Counted from the first letter of the stretch, positions 23,231 to 34,440 are shown. The stretch is 64,000 nt of DNA from Megascapheus bottae (GCA_024803745.1 JANJXV010000025.1:15022341-15086340), one strand, 5' to 3'. Made by a program: numbers and translations. Notes: a model not told the origin generated them from the sequence alone.

Positions 23231-24941
23231 AAATCTAAACAGCAAATTTTGGCACAGAAATACTTTCAAGAAAACTCAAAAGAACAACTATCTGCCTGAA
23301 ACCTGTCTGTATTCCTTCCTGCAAATGGATATGGGAACAGAGAACAGATATGGTTGCCTACTTCATGGCCAACACAAGACAACACATGAAGGCACCCACT
23401 AGTTGTGTTTGTTCAGGTTCTTTTCACAGAAAGGAGCACAGGGACCAAAAGAGGATGTTGATATGTTTATGTTATTCTCTAAGAATCTTGATGCAATCTC
23501 AACACTCAAATGAATAGTAGCAAACTTACAAATGACATTTGTTTGGGAGAAGGAAGACCATTCTTTGTATGTAAGATGACATAAAGGTGTATCTCCAATG
23601 ATACCTTCTTCAGAAGATCTTACAGATCTTGGGGATGACTGTCAGCAGTCTGGATGATGGGGATCATCCAATTATTTTCACCTGGAACCTGCTTCATCAA
23701 AACCAAGTAGGGCAGATGTAAGACAGAATCTAGTGTCTGGCTTTTGGACTATTCTAGTTGATTCAGAACAGCATCATGGACAACTTAGACAGATGGGATG
23801 GACTGTGTACTTTAAGAAGTTTCTGTGTGATCTTTCAGTTCCATTTTCCTAAGCTCAGCTCTTGAAGATGCTAAGTAGCAGACAGTTAGAGATTGTTCCA
23901 CACCAGGAAGTTTTGGTTGAGTGGAGACCCAAATGAGCTAACTGAAAGCTGGGCACATCTGCTTTCCAAGAACATGTCTTGAATAAAAGCCACCTCAGCT
24001 CTACCGTCAGGAAGAACTTGAGGAGGAGCAGGGCTCTCCTTCCCACCCTGTAAATACTCTGCTGAATCTAGATGACGGAACAATGAAAGCTGTAAGTTAT
24101 ACTTCAGACAGCAAGAATGAAACTGTTTCAAGCCTGGAAAAATTGGTAAAGCCCTTGTAAGTAATCTTCACCTGGTACAAAATAAACTTGAGATATCCAG
24201 AAAAAATAACATTGTTTCTGTCTAAGAAATGCTCATGTTTAAGCATTATACAGTTTATTTTCTGAGCCAGTACACAGTTTTGTTTTATTTTGTGTGTGGG
24301 GGGGGGGGGTGGGGAGGGTTATCTGTCCTTTACTAGAAATGCTGTTTAGAACAAAATACAGAATGGACTTATAAGTATTCGCAGAAAACTAACATAGGAG
24401 ACCCTAATAATTACTCTCTCCCCTCGAAATCACATTAAAATTTTTATATATCAGGATTTTTCAATTACTCCATGTTAACTTAATGTCTTCTCCCTCTTGG
24501 GAACAGGATGGGGGTGTGTTATGATAAATGACACACATAGAAATGCTTTGACTGGAAAAAGTTCTAAGTCCCACAGGGAAGAACTGAGTGAATTCATAAG
24601 GTGGAACCAGGATAGTGGGATGGGTCAGAGGAAGCAAAATCTCCAGTTCTGCAGACAGCATGCCAGATTGAAGAAATCAACTGAAGGGTCACAGCTTAAT
24701 AACGTTAATATTACCCAGGCAACAAAGTATACGCTTTCAGAATAATGGATAGATTATGTTCCTCTTTGAAAAACCTATTTGGCAAGGCCAGTTACAATTT
24801 CCTTGTTTGAGTAATAACAGCTTGGTGTAATAATAACACATGCACAAGAGGCATGACTTTCTCGTTTCTAGTGCACACAAATACATTCTGCTTATACAAA
24901 ATGGACTTCATGAGTGTGTGGCAAGGTGAGAATCTAGTGCT
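23231..24941. other. unclassified DNA, no gene
   Basis: About 1.7 kb without a recognised repeat apart from a G-rich run at 24298-24318. The overlapping short frames at 23855-24131 and 24461-24745 show no domain. Confidence 0.5.
24298..24318 (+). repeat. G-run, potential G-quadruplex
   Basis: G12, T, GGGG, A, GGG within a (TG)-rich lead-in. This satisfies a four-tract G4 pattern on the plus strand. Confidence 0.7.
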
Positions 24942-25115
24942 CTTTACTTGGCTGTTTCTTTCTTTTGTTTTTTGCCCTGGGCTTGAGCTCAGGGCCTGAG
25001 CACTGTCTTGGACTTTCTCAAGGCTAGAGCTCTACCACTTGAGCCTCAGCACCACTTCCGGCTTTTTTTTTTCTTCTATGTATGTGGTACTGAGGCCCTT
25101 TACTTGGCTGTTTCT
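24942..25115 (-). repeat. 5'-truncated SINE A inserted into SINE B
   Basis: The body at 24960-25097 runs from a T-rich tail and 'ctgggcttgagctcagggcc' to 'tatgtatgtggtactgagg', stopping inside the ID-like half. The 18-bp duplication ctttacttggctgtttct (24942-24959 and 25098-25115) is exact. The host is the family B SINE that continues to about 25300. Confidence 0.9.
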
Positions 25116-25300
25116 GTTTCTAGGCTAGCTGCTCTACTATTTGAGCCATACCTCCACTTCCAGCTTTTTTTTTGCTGGCTAATGGGAGAGAAGAGTTTCA
25201 CAGACTTTCCTGGTTGGGCCATTTTCTAATTGTGATCCTCAGATCTCAGCCTTCTGAGAATCTAGGAAGATATAAGCATGAGCCAACAGCATCTGGCTTT
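25116..25300 (-). repeat. SINE family B (host of the truncated SINE A)
   Basis: 'ttgagccatacctccacttc', 'ttttttttgctggctaatgg', then 'cctcagatctcagccttctg' and 'agcatctggcttt'. Its Geo end lies upstream of the inserted element, around 24925-24941, and is poorly preserved. Confidence 0.8.
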
Positions 25301-25519
25301 GGAGATCATATTTTTGGTAGGTTCTATTTTTTCTTTGTATTTTAGCCAGTCCTGGGACTTAAACCCTGGGCCTGGGCACTGTCACTGAGCCTCTTGGTAT
25401 TCAAGGCTAGCCACAGTGTCATTTCTGGCTTTTTCTGTGTATGTGGTACTGAGGAATCAAACCCAGGGCTTCATGCATGCTAGGCAAGAACTCTACCACT
25501 AAGCCACTCTCCCAGCCCT
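25301..25519 (-). repeat. SINE family A, first of two at one site
   Basis: 'agccagtcctgggacttaaa', 'gaggaatcaaacccagggct', 'ctcccagccc'. It is preceded by a T-rich tail. ggagatca at 25301-25308 recurs at 25520-25527 as its duplication. Confidence 0.88.
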
Positions 25520-25726
25520 GGAGATCACTTTTTTATTCAGTCCTCAGGGCCTGAGCACTGCCCTTGGGCTTTTTCAAAGCTAGCGCTCTTCCACTTGAGC
25601 CACAGCACCACTTCCAGCTTTTTCTATATATATATATATATATATGGCACCAAGGAATTGAACCCGGGTTTTTTGCATGCTAGGCAAGCACTCTACCACT
25701 AGGCCAAACTCCCAGCCCTGGAGATA
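25520..25726 (-). repeat. SINE family A, second at same site, (TA)n linker
   Basis: 'cagtcctcagggcctgagca', 'ggcaccaaggaattgaaccc', 'aggccaaactcccagccct'. A (TA)n run at about 25625-25646 has expanded in the linker. The flanks ggagatca (25520) and ggagata (25720) repeat the same target motif a third time. Confidence 0.88.
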
Positions 25727-25956
25727 TTTTTAAGAAACACATCAAATACAAGAGATCTCCTTCAAGTTCCTTGAGGATTAGGTGGCTTTTTGTGAGGCAG
25801 CATATCCTAATGAGTAACAACTCTGGGATCTGAAACAAACATTTATATATAACTGAAACCTCTGCTTTGCTACCTAATGTAAAATACTGGAGAGTGAACA
25901 CACGTAGGCCAGCTCTGGGGCAACCTGTATTTAAGTGAAACATTTTCCTTGGAGCA

Positions 25957-26078
25957 GAAGGAAGGCAGGATGGCAGGAAGGCAGGCAGGTAGGCAGGCAG
26001 GGAGGAAAGGACGGAGAGAGGTGGGAGATAGGAAGGAGGGAGGGGGACCGGGAGAGGGAAGAAGGCAGGTAGGCAGAA
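25957..26078 (+). repeat. (GGCA/GGAA)n purine-rich microsatellite
   Basis: Imperfect aggcagg and ggaggga units over about 120 bp, immediately before the tail of an antisense family B SINE. Confidence 0.9.
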
Positions 26079-26096
26079 TTGTTTTGCTGTTGTTGC

Positions 26097-26127
<31 letters not shown>

Positions 26128-26352
26128 GGTGGTGATGGAGCTTGAACTCTGGACCTGGGTGCTGTCCCTGGGCTCTTCAGCTCATGGCTAGCACTTTACC
26201 ACTTTGAGCTACAGCGCCACTTTTGGTTTTCTGGTGGTTAATTGGAGATGAGTCTCATAGACTTTAGTGTCCACACGGTCTTTGAACCAGGATCCTCAGA
26301 TCTCAGCCTCCTGAGTAGCTGGGATTATAGGTATGAGCCACTGGTGCCTGGC
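26079..26352 (-). repeat. SINE family B with (CAA)(CCA) tail
   Basis: In plus-strand view the tail is (TTG)n(TGG)n at 26090-26135, then 'gagcttgaactctggacctg', 'ggtggttaattggagatgag', 'ctcctgagtagctgggatta', 'actggtgcctggc'. agaattg flanks it at about 26075-26081 and 26353-26359. Confidence 0.92.
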
Positions 26353-26625
26353 AGAATTGCTATTTTTTTAGCCCTGCTCTGAAATGCCCTACTAACAAAA
26401 ATGTGACTCTAGTCTACAAAATACCACCAGAAAAAAACTGAATACCTTATCCCATAATATACTACCTAAATGTCCATTGTCCTTGGTTATGGCAAGCCCC
26501 TGAGGCAGGAGTGATAGATAGTGGAATCTCCCTATGCTTGTATTAATAGATCTGGACTCCAGACACAGGACTAGAAATGCTACTTTTAGCATTCTTATTC
26601 CCTTTTGCAAAATACCACCCCCCCT

Positions 26626-26627
<2 letters not shown>
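26353..26627. other. unclassified DNA
   Basis: Nothing recognised. Confidence 0.5.

Positions 26628-26664
<37 letters not shown>
26628..26664 (+). repeat. (CA)n microsatellite
   Basis: About 18 CA units after a C-rich lead. Source of spurious open frames on both strands. Confidence 0.97.
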
Positions 26665-26879
26665 ACAAAATATAACCCACCAAAACCTTCTCTTCTTCAA
26701 TTCTGTGTCTTAATTATGGAACTAGACCCTACTTTGGATGAGTTCTGCCTTCTGAGCTTGTGGCTGAGTGACTGGAGCTGGAGAGAAAAATTGCAGTGGT
26801 GCTGTCTAGTTCACTTTAAATTCATTGCCTCCAGCTTCAAATAGCACTCAAAACTGCCCAGGATGCCTTTCATTTTTCT

Positions 26880-27200
26880 CTTGTTGCCTTACTTTCCTAT
26901 TCCCTGAGATGACTATTTTATGGCTTTGCCTCTCTCGTGAAACCTCCTATATTCCTTCTCCTACTCTCAGATGATGACTTCTCATTTCATGGATAAAATT
27001 GAAAAATCATCTTCCCTTCACCAAACCTGCAATCTTCATCAGGGACCATTTTCTCCTTCTTTGCTCCTGTTAAAATGGAAAAAAGTACCCTTCAGCCTAT
27101 CCAAGGCTGTTCTCTTTCCAGTATACCCCAAAACTTATCCCTTCAAATGCTGTTCTATTGCAGTTGTTGTTTTTCCCCCTATGGTGTCAGTTCTTATTCT
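26880..27200 (+). mobile_element. possible L2/CR1 ORF2 fragment
   Basis: 'gatgacttctcatttcatgg' with 'ataaaattgaaaaatcatct' and the later 'ccttcagcctatccaaggct' resemble the region before and at the start of the reverse transcriptase of L2/CR1-like LINEs. Diverged, with no intact frame. Confidence 0.4.
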
Positions 27201-27655
27201 TTATTAAACCAGCATTCTCTCCCTCCCCCACAAGTAAATATGCTCAGTTACTTCTATTTATTAAGACAGAATCTCCATTGACTGCACATCTTCATGTCCC
27301 TAGGTCCTGTGTTCTTAGCTCAAGTCCTCAAGAATAGATTTGTCTACACACTGGTTCACACTCTCTCCTAGCCCACATCAAAGCTGCTCTAGCTCTTTCA
27401 GACTTCCCGATAATATCTTTGGAAATGCTGCCGAAGTGGTGCCAAATGCTTTCAGGATGCCAAATCCAATGGATAATTTTTAGACCTTATTAAAAATATC
27501 TTAGCAGCAATTAGTCCCCTAACTTCATAAACTTTCTCTTTGAGTTACCAAGATATCAGTTTTTTATTTGACTTTCACACTAGAATGGTTGCTAGATTCA
27601 ACACTAGCCTGTTTTTCTCTCTTCCTGGACAATCTTATCTCACTTACCCAACTGG
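27201..27655. other. unclassified DNA
   Basis: Nothing recognised. Confidence 0.5.
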
Positions 27656-27962
27656 CTTATGTTGTTGTAGTAGTAATAGTTGTTGCTGTGGTTGTGGTGA
27701 CGATGGTGATGGTGGTGATGATGATGATGATGACAATGACGATGATGTCCTGCCTTTACTGAGACTTGAACTCAGGGACCAGGCATTGTCCCTAAGTGTT
27801 TTGCTCAAGGCTAGCTCTCTATCTCTTGAGTTGCAGCTCCATTACTCGCTTTTTGCTGGTTAACTGGAGATAATCTCATGGGCTTTCTTCCTAGGCTGGC
27901 TTCAAAATTGAATCCTTAGGTCTCAGCCTCCTGAGTAGCTAGGGTTATAGGCATAAGCCACC
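27656..27962 (-). repeat. SINE family B with trinucleotide tail
   Basis: The tail region (27660-27745) is TTG/TAG/TGG/ATG repeats in plus view. It is followed by 'gagacttgaactcagggacc', 'gctggttaactggagataat' and 'cctcctgagtagctagggtt'. Confidence 0.9.
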
Positions 27963-27965
27963 ATT

Positions 27966-28370
27966 TTATTATTAAGATGGACTTTCTCTTTTATAAGAGA
28001 AACATGCTGAAAGAAATAAATAATATACAAATAATACTGTGAGGCCTATGGGTGTTTTTCTCTATCAGTCATACTGGATAATATAATGGCCCTATTTCTT
28101 TCCCTGTTATCCCACAGTGCCTACCCTTTCTAGCCTGGCTCTTCTACCCCATGGCTGACATCTTATCATCCTCTTTAGTGAAAAGTTTCCTGAATCCTTT
28201 TCTGTTGGTTTAATTGCATCCTTCTTTTGTTGAAGGACATTTTGTAGTAAGTAGTCTTTTAAGAAAACACCTAGTCATTTGAATAGTTACAGTTATAAAA
28301 ACATACTTATGAATGTTTTTATCCTTTTGGCTCATAGTGAGGCTAGAAATACAATTCCATATTAAATACC
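27966..28370. other. unclassified DNA
   Basis: Nothing recognised. Confidence 0.5.
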
Positions 28371-28576
28371 ATTGGCTATGGGACGGGAGTTTGGCCTAGT
28401 GGTAGAGTGCTTGCCTAGCAGGCATGAAGACTTGGGTTGTATTCCTCAGTACCACATACATAGAAAAAAGCCAGAAGTGATGCTGTGGCTCAAGTGGTAG
28501 AGCTGTAGCCTTGCAAAAGCCCAAGGACAGTGTTCAGGCCCTGAGTATAAGCCCAGGACTGGTTAAAAAATTGGCT
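28371..28576 (+). repeat. SINE family A
   Basis: 'gtttggcctagtggtagagt', 'gcttgcctagcaggcatgaa', linker 'tagaaaaaagccagaagtga', 'gtggctcaagtggtagagct', 'cccaggactggtt' and A6. attggct at 28371-28377 and 28570-28576 is a probable 7-bp duplication. Confidence 0.93.
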
Positions 28577-28641
28577 TTAATGTGGCTCAAGATAATATAG
28601 TGCTTGAAAGAATCAGGCACTGAATTAAATATTCAGTATAA

Positions 28642-28680
28642 AACACACACACACACACATACACACACACACACACACAC
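28642..28680 (+). repeat. (CA)n microsatellite
   Basis: CA units with one CATA interruption. No SINE is attached. Confidence 0.95.
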
Positions 28681-28689
28681 TTAAAAAAG

Positions 28690-29555
28690 TTATGGCCACT
28701 TAATTTTAAAGTTGCTATATTCTCCTATTCCATCTAGTTTATATAGTATGGCTATTGTCTTCTTGTCAGAAAGCAGTTTTTTTGTCTCTGGGTTTAGACA
28801 TTTTTACAACAGAATTTGACAGACTGTATTATTATCCTTTATTAATTGTACTGGGCATTATATGATTCTTTTAAAAATACCAAAGTGAGTACTTTAACAT
28901 GGCATGCTTAATTTAATAATGGCATGGATGGATGGATGAACAGATATTCTAGAGTTTCAGATAAGTCTTGACTCTAAGTACCTTGGTGATTTTAGTCAAT
29001 TGACTTCATCAAGTTTTGTTTTACTTAGAATACTTACTATAATTATAGAAGTATTTATGAAAAACAAAAGAAATAACAAATGTAGAATGCTAAAAGGTTT
29101 TATATAAGTTGAAGGAATTGTAAAAGTGGATTATGTTACTCTATTTTTTCATGTATCTTTTTCTTCTTTTCATATTGAAACCTTAATTTAACACTTCAGA
29201 GATCATACATAGGTATCACCTTCTAAGTGGTGTTGTTATTAAGAGTTCTTTTTAGAACCAAATTAACTAAACTCTTAGATGTGATTCTAATCAGATATGC
29301 CTCATTCTGACTCCTATGCAAATAAGAAGATTCTAGTTTCTGTTCTAATTCAGTGAGAGAAATTAGCAATGTCAACTCATGATGCACTTTGAAACAGAAA
29401 GGTGTATGGAAATCTCTGTTCATGAATGAATATTAAATTACCCCTAGATTTGTAAAATAATGGTCGTTTGTAACAACCAGCCTATACAAGGAGCTCAAAA
29501 TTAAAAACCTTGATGAATTAATAAGTGGTCCAAGGAGTTAAACAGACCTGTCTCA
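28690..29555. other. unclassified AT-rich DNA
   Basis: Nothing recognised except a short GGAT run near 28924-28938. Confidence 0.5.
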
Positions 29556-30260
29556 GCAGAAGTATATATGGCAATAAATACATGATGGGAGTGCTCAATA
29601 CATCTGGCCATAAAACAAAGGCAAATCAAAACACTGAGATTCTACCTTACTCCAATGAGAATGGCTAACATCAGAAATTTGAACATGAACAACAAATGCT
29701 GACAGGGACCATAAAAGAAGGGACCCAAACACATAGTTATTGGAAATGTATATTAGTGCAACCACTATGGAAATTGGTGAAGATTCCTAAAAAAATAATA
29801 AATAAAGAGGGGGGCAACTGCAATAGCCAAGTTATAGAATAGCCTAAATGTCCTAGATAGATAAATGAATACAAAAATTGATATCTATCTATCTATATTG
29901 AATTTCATACAGCCATCAGGAAGAGTGCAACATTTTCAGGGAAGTGGATGGATCTAGAAAAATATCACATTGAGAGGAGTAAGCCAGGCCCAGAAAGACA
30001 CAGGGGTCATGCCTTCCCTCATATGTGGACCTTAGACCCCAAATACAAGCTGCCATAAACACACATAACAGTGTATGCTTATTTATACAATTTTACTGAC
30101 TAAAATATAGTATGTACAGGATTGAATCTTCATGGGATAAACTTTGCAAACAACTGACAGTTTATTAAAACCAATATCAGGAAGTTAAAATGAGTTTGCG
30201 CTGGGGAAGGCAATTAGTGGGAAGGGAAGTGGATGGCTAATTGGGAACAGGATAATATAG
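29556..30260 (+). mobile_element. L1 fragment: ORF2 end and 3'-UTR
   Basis: 'aaggcaaatcaaaacactga', 'cctactccaatgagaatggc'-like wording near 29643, 'ccatcaggaagagtgcaaca' and 'cctcatatgtggaccttaga' follow L1 ORF2 C-terminus into 3'-UTR. It has frameshifts and internal deletions and a short TATC run near 29883-29898. A defunct copy. Confidence 0.88.
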
Positions 30261-30261
30261 C

Positions 30262-30855
30262 TAGAACACTCAAGGTTACATATATGATAAAAGAAGTGAG
30301 AAATGTGAAATGAGTCCTTCAGTGGTGACAATTAAGGTCATGGGATGCCAGGGACCTTACTGTTTCTCTCCCATCAGATTCAGAACATGGTTCTTGCTCC
30401 TAAATCTTTTAGTTTTTCTCCTCTTTATTTTCTTACAGTGGAAGTTCTTCAAATGTGTACCATTTGTTTGTACTACCTTTGCCTCAGGCCCTTCAGCAAC
30501 TTCTGATTACATTCTTGGCCTTTTCTTTGTATTCTTCTGCTGGTTGCTTTGAGGCTTAAAACTTGTTTTTTTCTTCAGGTTTTCAAGCCTCCTGACAATA
30601 GATAGAAAACTAGCCAAACTCTGATTTTTTTGTCTTTTGTTCCTCAGGTGTACCTGTCCATCACCTTTTGTGTCCAATTATAACAAAATTTCCATTCATT
30701 TAATATATGTGTTGGATAACTATTATATGTTAGATACAATGCTTAACATGAGGATGATGGCTACATTTCATTTGCAACAATTTTTTAAAAAACAACACCT
30801 TGAGTTTTGTGAAAATAAGAGTACTAGGATTGGAAAATAAAATCATTAAAAATAT
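30262..30855. other. unclassified DNA
   Basis: A short open frame (30310-30552) encodes a hydrophobic, Phe-rich stretch from T-rich DNA. Not a credible gene. Confidence 0.5.
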
Positions 30856-31070
30856 TAAAAGCTTTTTTTTTTGCCAGTCCTGGGCTTAGGCACAGGGCCT
30901 GAGCACTGTCCTTGGACTTTCTCAAGGTTAGAGCTCTACCACTTGAGCCTCAGCACCACTTCCGGCTTTTTTCTATGTATGTGGTACCGAGGAATCGAAC
31001 CCGGGTCTTCATGCATGCTAGGCAAGCAAATTAACCAGTAGGCCAAACTCCCGGCCCCTAAAAGCTTTTT
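30856..31070 (-). repeat. SINE family A with 12-bp TSD
   Basis: The body at 30868-31058 is complete and little diverged ('accgaggaatcgaacccggg', 'caaactcccggcccc'). The duplication taaaagcttttt at 30856-30867 and 31059-31070 is exact. Confidence 0.96.
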
Positions 31071-31249
31071 AAAAAGTAGATCAAATCTAAATATTGATCC
31101 ATACTTGATTTACAAATAGCCATATTCATAAATGAAGTAGAAGTGACTGAGGTAACATTTTAGGAATTCCTATTCCTTCCCTGATGATGTACACATTTTT
31201 CTATTCTGGCTTTCATTGTGGTTATCCAAAGAAACAGGACATAGTAAGA

Positions 31250-31432
31250 TTGTGTGTGTGTGTGTGTGTATGTACCAGTACTGGGGCATTAACTCTGTTC
31301 CAGGATAGCACTTACCACTTGAGTCACTTCTCTATTTCCAGCTTTTTAATGATTAAAACATGATCCTTAGATCTCAGACTTCTGAGGAGTTAAGATTACA
31401 GGATTGAGGCTGAGGATACCTGGCCTCAAGAT
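31250..31432 (-). repeat. degraded SINE family B with (TG)n
   Basis: (TG)n at about 31251-31269 corresponds to the SINE's CA tail. It is followed by 'taccagtactggggcattaa', 'accacttgagtcacttctct' and 'cttagatctcagacttctga'. Confidence 0.75.
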
Positions 31433-31663
31433 GGCTTTTATGTGGGAGAGACTCCTGAGAATTATGTTCTGAAATGGTTCATCAAGCCAGGAATAGCAAG
31501 TGGATTTTTAAAGAACTTACCTTGGGAACATGTAGAACTTTTACAGGTGAACTTCACTTATGTGAATTTTGACATAAATTAGTCTTTGTCCAGTTGCACA
31601 CATCCTTTGATTGAGGATCTTTTACTCAAAGTAAGTTTCAAATGAACATTTCTACATCTTAAT

Positions 31664-31773
31664 ATAATTTGGGCATGGAGATGCATGCCTACAATCCTAG
31701 TATTTAGGGAGAAGAGACAGAAATCTTGAGTTCAAGGCCAGCCTGAGCTGAATATAGCAAGAAACTCTCAAAA
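31664..31773 (+). repeat. B1 SINE monomer
   Basis: 'gcatggagatgcatgcctac', 'aatcctagtatttagggaga', 'gagttcaaggccagcctgag' and a degenerate 'gaaactctcaaaa' tail follow a canonical rodent B1 without a Geo half. Confidence 0.85.
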
Positions 31774-31949
31774 GAAACCAAAAAGTCAGCCGGGCACTGG
31801 TGGCTCACACCTGTAATCCTAGCTACTCAGAAGGCTGGAAGTGGCGTTGTGGCTCAGTAGTAGAGCACTAGCCTTGAGCTGAAGAGCTCAGGGACAGAGA
31901 CCAGGCCCAAAGGTCAAGCCCCATGAACAACAAGAACAAGAATGACAAT

Positions 31950-32038
<89 letters not shown>

Positions 32039-32161
32039 TGCAAGAAAGAAAGAGAGAGAGACAAAGAGACAAGAGAGACAGAGAGGGGGGAGAACAAGGG
32101 AGGGAGGGAAGGAAGGAGGGAAGGAGGGAGGGAGGGAGGGAGGGAGGGAAACCAAAAAGTC
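31774..32161 (+). repeat. SINE B with 220-bp compound microsatellite tail
   Basis: A 14-bp duplication gaaaccaaaaagtc (31774-31787 and 32148-32161) encloses a short family B SINE (31788-31930). It lacks much of the 7SL-like right side ('caggaaggctggaag'-type junction near 31830). Then follow (AAC)n 31944-31992, (AAAG)n 31993-32050, GA/AGAC-rich DNA and (GGGA)n to 32147. The microsatellites lie within the insertion. Confidence 0.93.
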
Positions 32162-32254
32162 TTAGACTACGTTAGCTGAGCAGTTTCCAATCTAGAAATT
32201 TTACATAGCCCAACATATCCTCAGGTTATTGGCAACTGAAGTTATAATTATCAA

Positions 32255-32430
32255 CATTACAAAATATCTTTTGAAACATAATGGGCAAAGGCTCAAATAA
32301 GAAAGTAATGATTGCATGGACAAGAATGGAAATATCATGACAGAAATTACCAAGATACAGACATCATAAGGGAATACTTTTCAAACCCCTACACCAATAA
32401 ATTTGAGAATGACATAATACTGAAAATAAT
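32255..32430 (+). mobile_element. L1 ORF2 fragment
   Basis: 'cagaaattaccaagatacag', 'cataagggaatacttttcaa' and 'caccaataaatttgagaatg' parallel the ORF2 stretch before the reverse transcriptase core (the '...atagagaatactacaaaca...ccaacaaatt' region). Frame is lost. Confidence 0.7.
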
Positions 32431-32511
32431 AGGGGGGGGGCTTCTTATTATTTAAAGTGACCTTGTTAGTGTCCAATGGAAAGAGGAAGAAACTTCAACA
32501 TGTAGTGCAAG

Positions 32512-32653
32512 GCTTCATATATGTTTTTTTTTAACTGTATTTTTTTTGTCTTTTCTTTTTTGGCACTGGGGAATCGAACCCAGGACGTTGCACTTCCTAG
32601 GCAAGCGCTTTGCCACTGAGCTACATCCCAGCCCCGGCTGCATATATGTTTTT
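32512..32653 (-). repeat. ID-like SINE monomer (family C), young-looking
   Basis: The body at 32529-32636: 'ggcactggggaatcgaaccc', 'ctaggcaagcgctttgccac', 'tgagctacatcccagcccc'. The reverse strand has good A-box and B-box motifs. The 17-bp duplication gcttcatatatgttttt / gctgcatatatgttttt has one mismatch. It ends in a tail without a Geo half. Confidence 0.92.
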
Positions 32654-32654
32654 A

Positions 32655-33415
32655 AGAAATTATTTCATTGGCCCTTGTGAATACTTTTTTGAAACAGTAA
32701 TGACAGCATGGAAACAAGTATTATTTCTGGAAAATGAGATAATGGCCAAATGAGTTTCATGGATGTTTATGCATGTATTATGTGTATATGTATTTATATC
32801 TTTAAAAGTGCTTTTGGTACCGTGCAATTAGCTGTTTTCACAATCTGCAATAAGCAGCAGACTGTAAAAAGATTTTGAGGTCTTGTGCATTACAAGGTGA
32901 CTATTTCCTGGATACTAGTCATTAAAATTATTGTGTATAAAAGACACCATTATTTGATTTATGAACACTGAATTGGACATTAAGTCCATTTCTCTATCAC
33001 CCCTTGTCTCACAGTATTAAATTTATAGGAATTGAGTGATGGTTTCATAGAACATTTCATCTCTATCCTTTTACTTTCCATACATCTGTCTGCTACTTTG
33101 TACATCTCTTTCTCCAAGTCCTCACTGATGTAATCTCTCTTAAAAGAGGAAATATTTGGTAACCACCTCAAACCTGGCATTCTTCAAATAGGGTTCCATC
33201 ATTCCTATATAAATCACTTCCCTCCTCCCTCCAAATTCTACAGGGAAGGAATCTGGACCATATACAAGCAAACATAACCTGTCTCATGTGAACAGATGGC
33301 TGACTCTTTTCTAGATGTGAGGTTTATGGGTCTTAATAAGGTGAACATTTCTAAAAGCTGTAGAATACATACTGTCCTTAGAAACACTATCTTAATTTTC
33401 ATAACAGTGAACAAA
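32655..33415. other. unclassified AT-rich DNA
   Basis: Nothing recognised. Confidence 0.5.
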
Positions 33416-33530
33416 TACAGGAGTATTTGTCTCTTCCACCCCAGTTTTAAATAAGGAAACAGAGGGCTGAAACAACTTTTCTGGGCTAGTTTGGCTGCCA
33501 AGTAGCAGAGATGGGATGTCAGCTTAGTTT
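33416..33530 (-). repeat. MIR fragment
   Basis: 'ccagttttaaataaggaaac', 'agagggctgaaacaactttt' and 'gctgccaagtagcagagatg' read as antisense MIR core. Confidence 0.6.
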
Positions 33531-33564
33531 TCTTAGTCTAATGATAGCACCAAGAGACACATTC

Positions 33565-33860
33565 AGATCTTTATAGTAGCTTATTTGTAATATCTTAAAC
33601 TTGGAAACAATCTGAATGCCCCTATCATATAAAAAGATAAATAAAATGTTTCATATCTGTATGATTGAATACTGCCCAGAAACAAAAAGGGACTACTGAT
33701 AGTATGTAGTACATATAAATGAACCTCAAAAGCATTATTCTGCATAAAATATGTTATACACAAGAGACTGCCATACAATAGGATGACAACCTGACAGTCT
33801 TTGGTATATGACAAAATATTTTTTCATATTATTTTTTTTCAAGAAAAGTCAAAAGTTTGA
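33565..33860 (+). mobile_element. old L1 fragment, ORF2 end/3' region
   Basis: 'cttggaaacaatctgaatgc', 'gaatactgcccagaaacaaa' and 'ataaatgaacctcaaaagca' match the familiar L1 order (ggaaacaacccaaatgtcc ... tattcagccataaa ... gatgaacc-tgaaaaca). Confidence 0.75.
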
Positions 33861-34084
33861 GACAAAAAGTAACTGATCTATAATTGCTTAGGACTGGGGC
33901 AAATAGGTAGGGATTCACAATAAATGGAAAAAAAGAGTACTCGAATAAAGGACGTGCTATAAGTCTCGATCATATTGGTTACCTAGATATTAATTTACTA
34001 ATAATCAGCATATATACTATGCACTCTTTAAGGTATGTTAAAATAAATATCTCCAATTAAGTGTACAGTTGGACAAGTATCTCT

Positions 34085-34440
34085 CTTCATGATATACATT
34101 TTTTATCATTCCCCAAAATTCCTTGTACTGCTTGCCATCAGTCCCCAACCCCATCAGTCCTATCCCCTAAGTCAGACTAAGACTGATAAAATAGTTTTAT
34201 CAATTCTAAATTTCATTTACATGGGATTATATGATATTTTCTCTTCTGCATCTGACTTATTTCTTAAAATATTTTCAAAATTTATGTGTGTATTATTGCA
34301 TATAGCCATTGTTCATTCCCTATTTCTTTGTACAAAGATGACATATTTCTCTATTACCTGTTAATGGAACTTCATATTTTTCTACTGGAAGCTTTTATGA
34401 ATAAAGATATTTGAGTATTCCATTACAAGATTAAGGACTG
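34085..34440 (-). mobile_element. old L1 fragment, antisense
   Basis: 'catttacatgggattatatg', 'tgcatctgacttatttctta', 'ttaatggaacttcatatttt' and 'tttatgaataaagatatttg' are the reverse-strand order of the L1M-type 3' region. Confidence 0.7.

Noticed and set aside
31868..32175. Poly-Asn, poly-Thr, Lys/Glu-rich and Phe/Ser-rich frames
   Set aside because: Translations of the AAC/AAAG/GGGA microsatellite. The same applies to the CA-repeat frames at 11.9, 26.6 and 57.3 kb and the CT frames at 44.5 kb.
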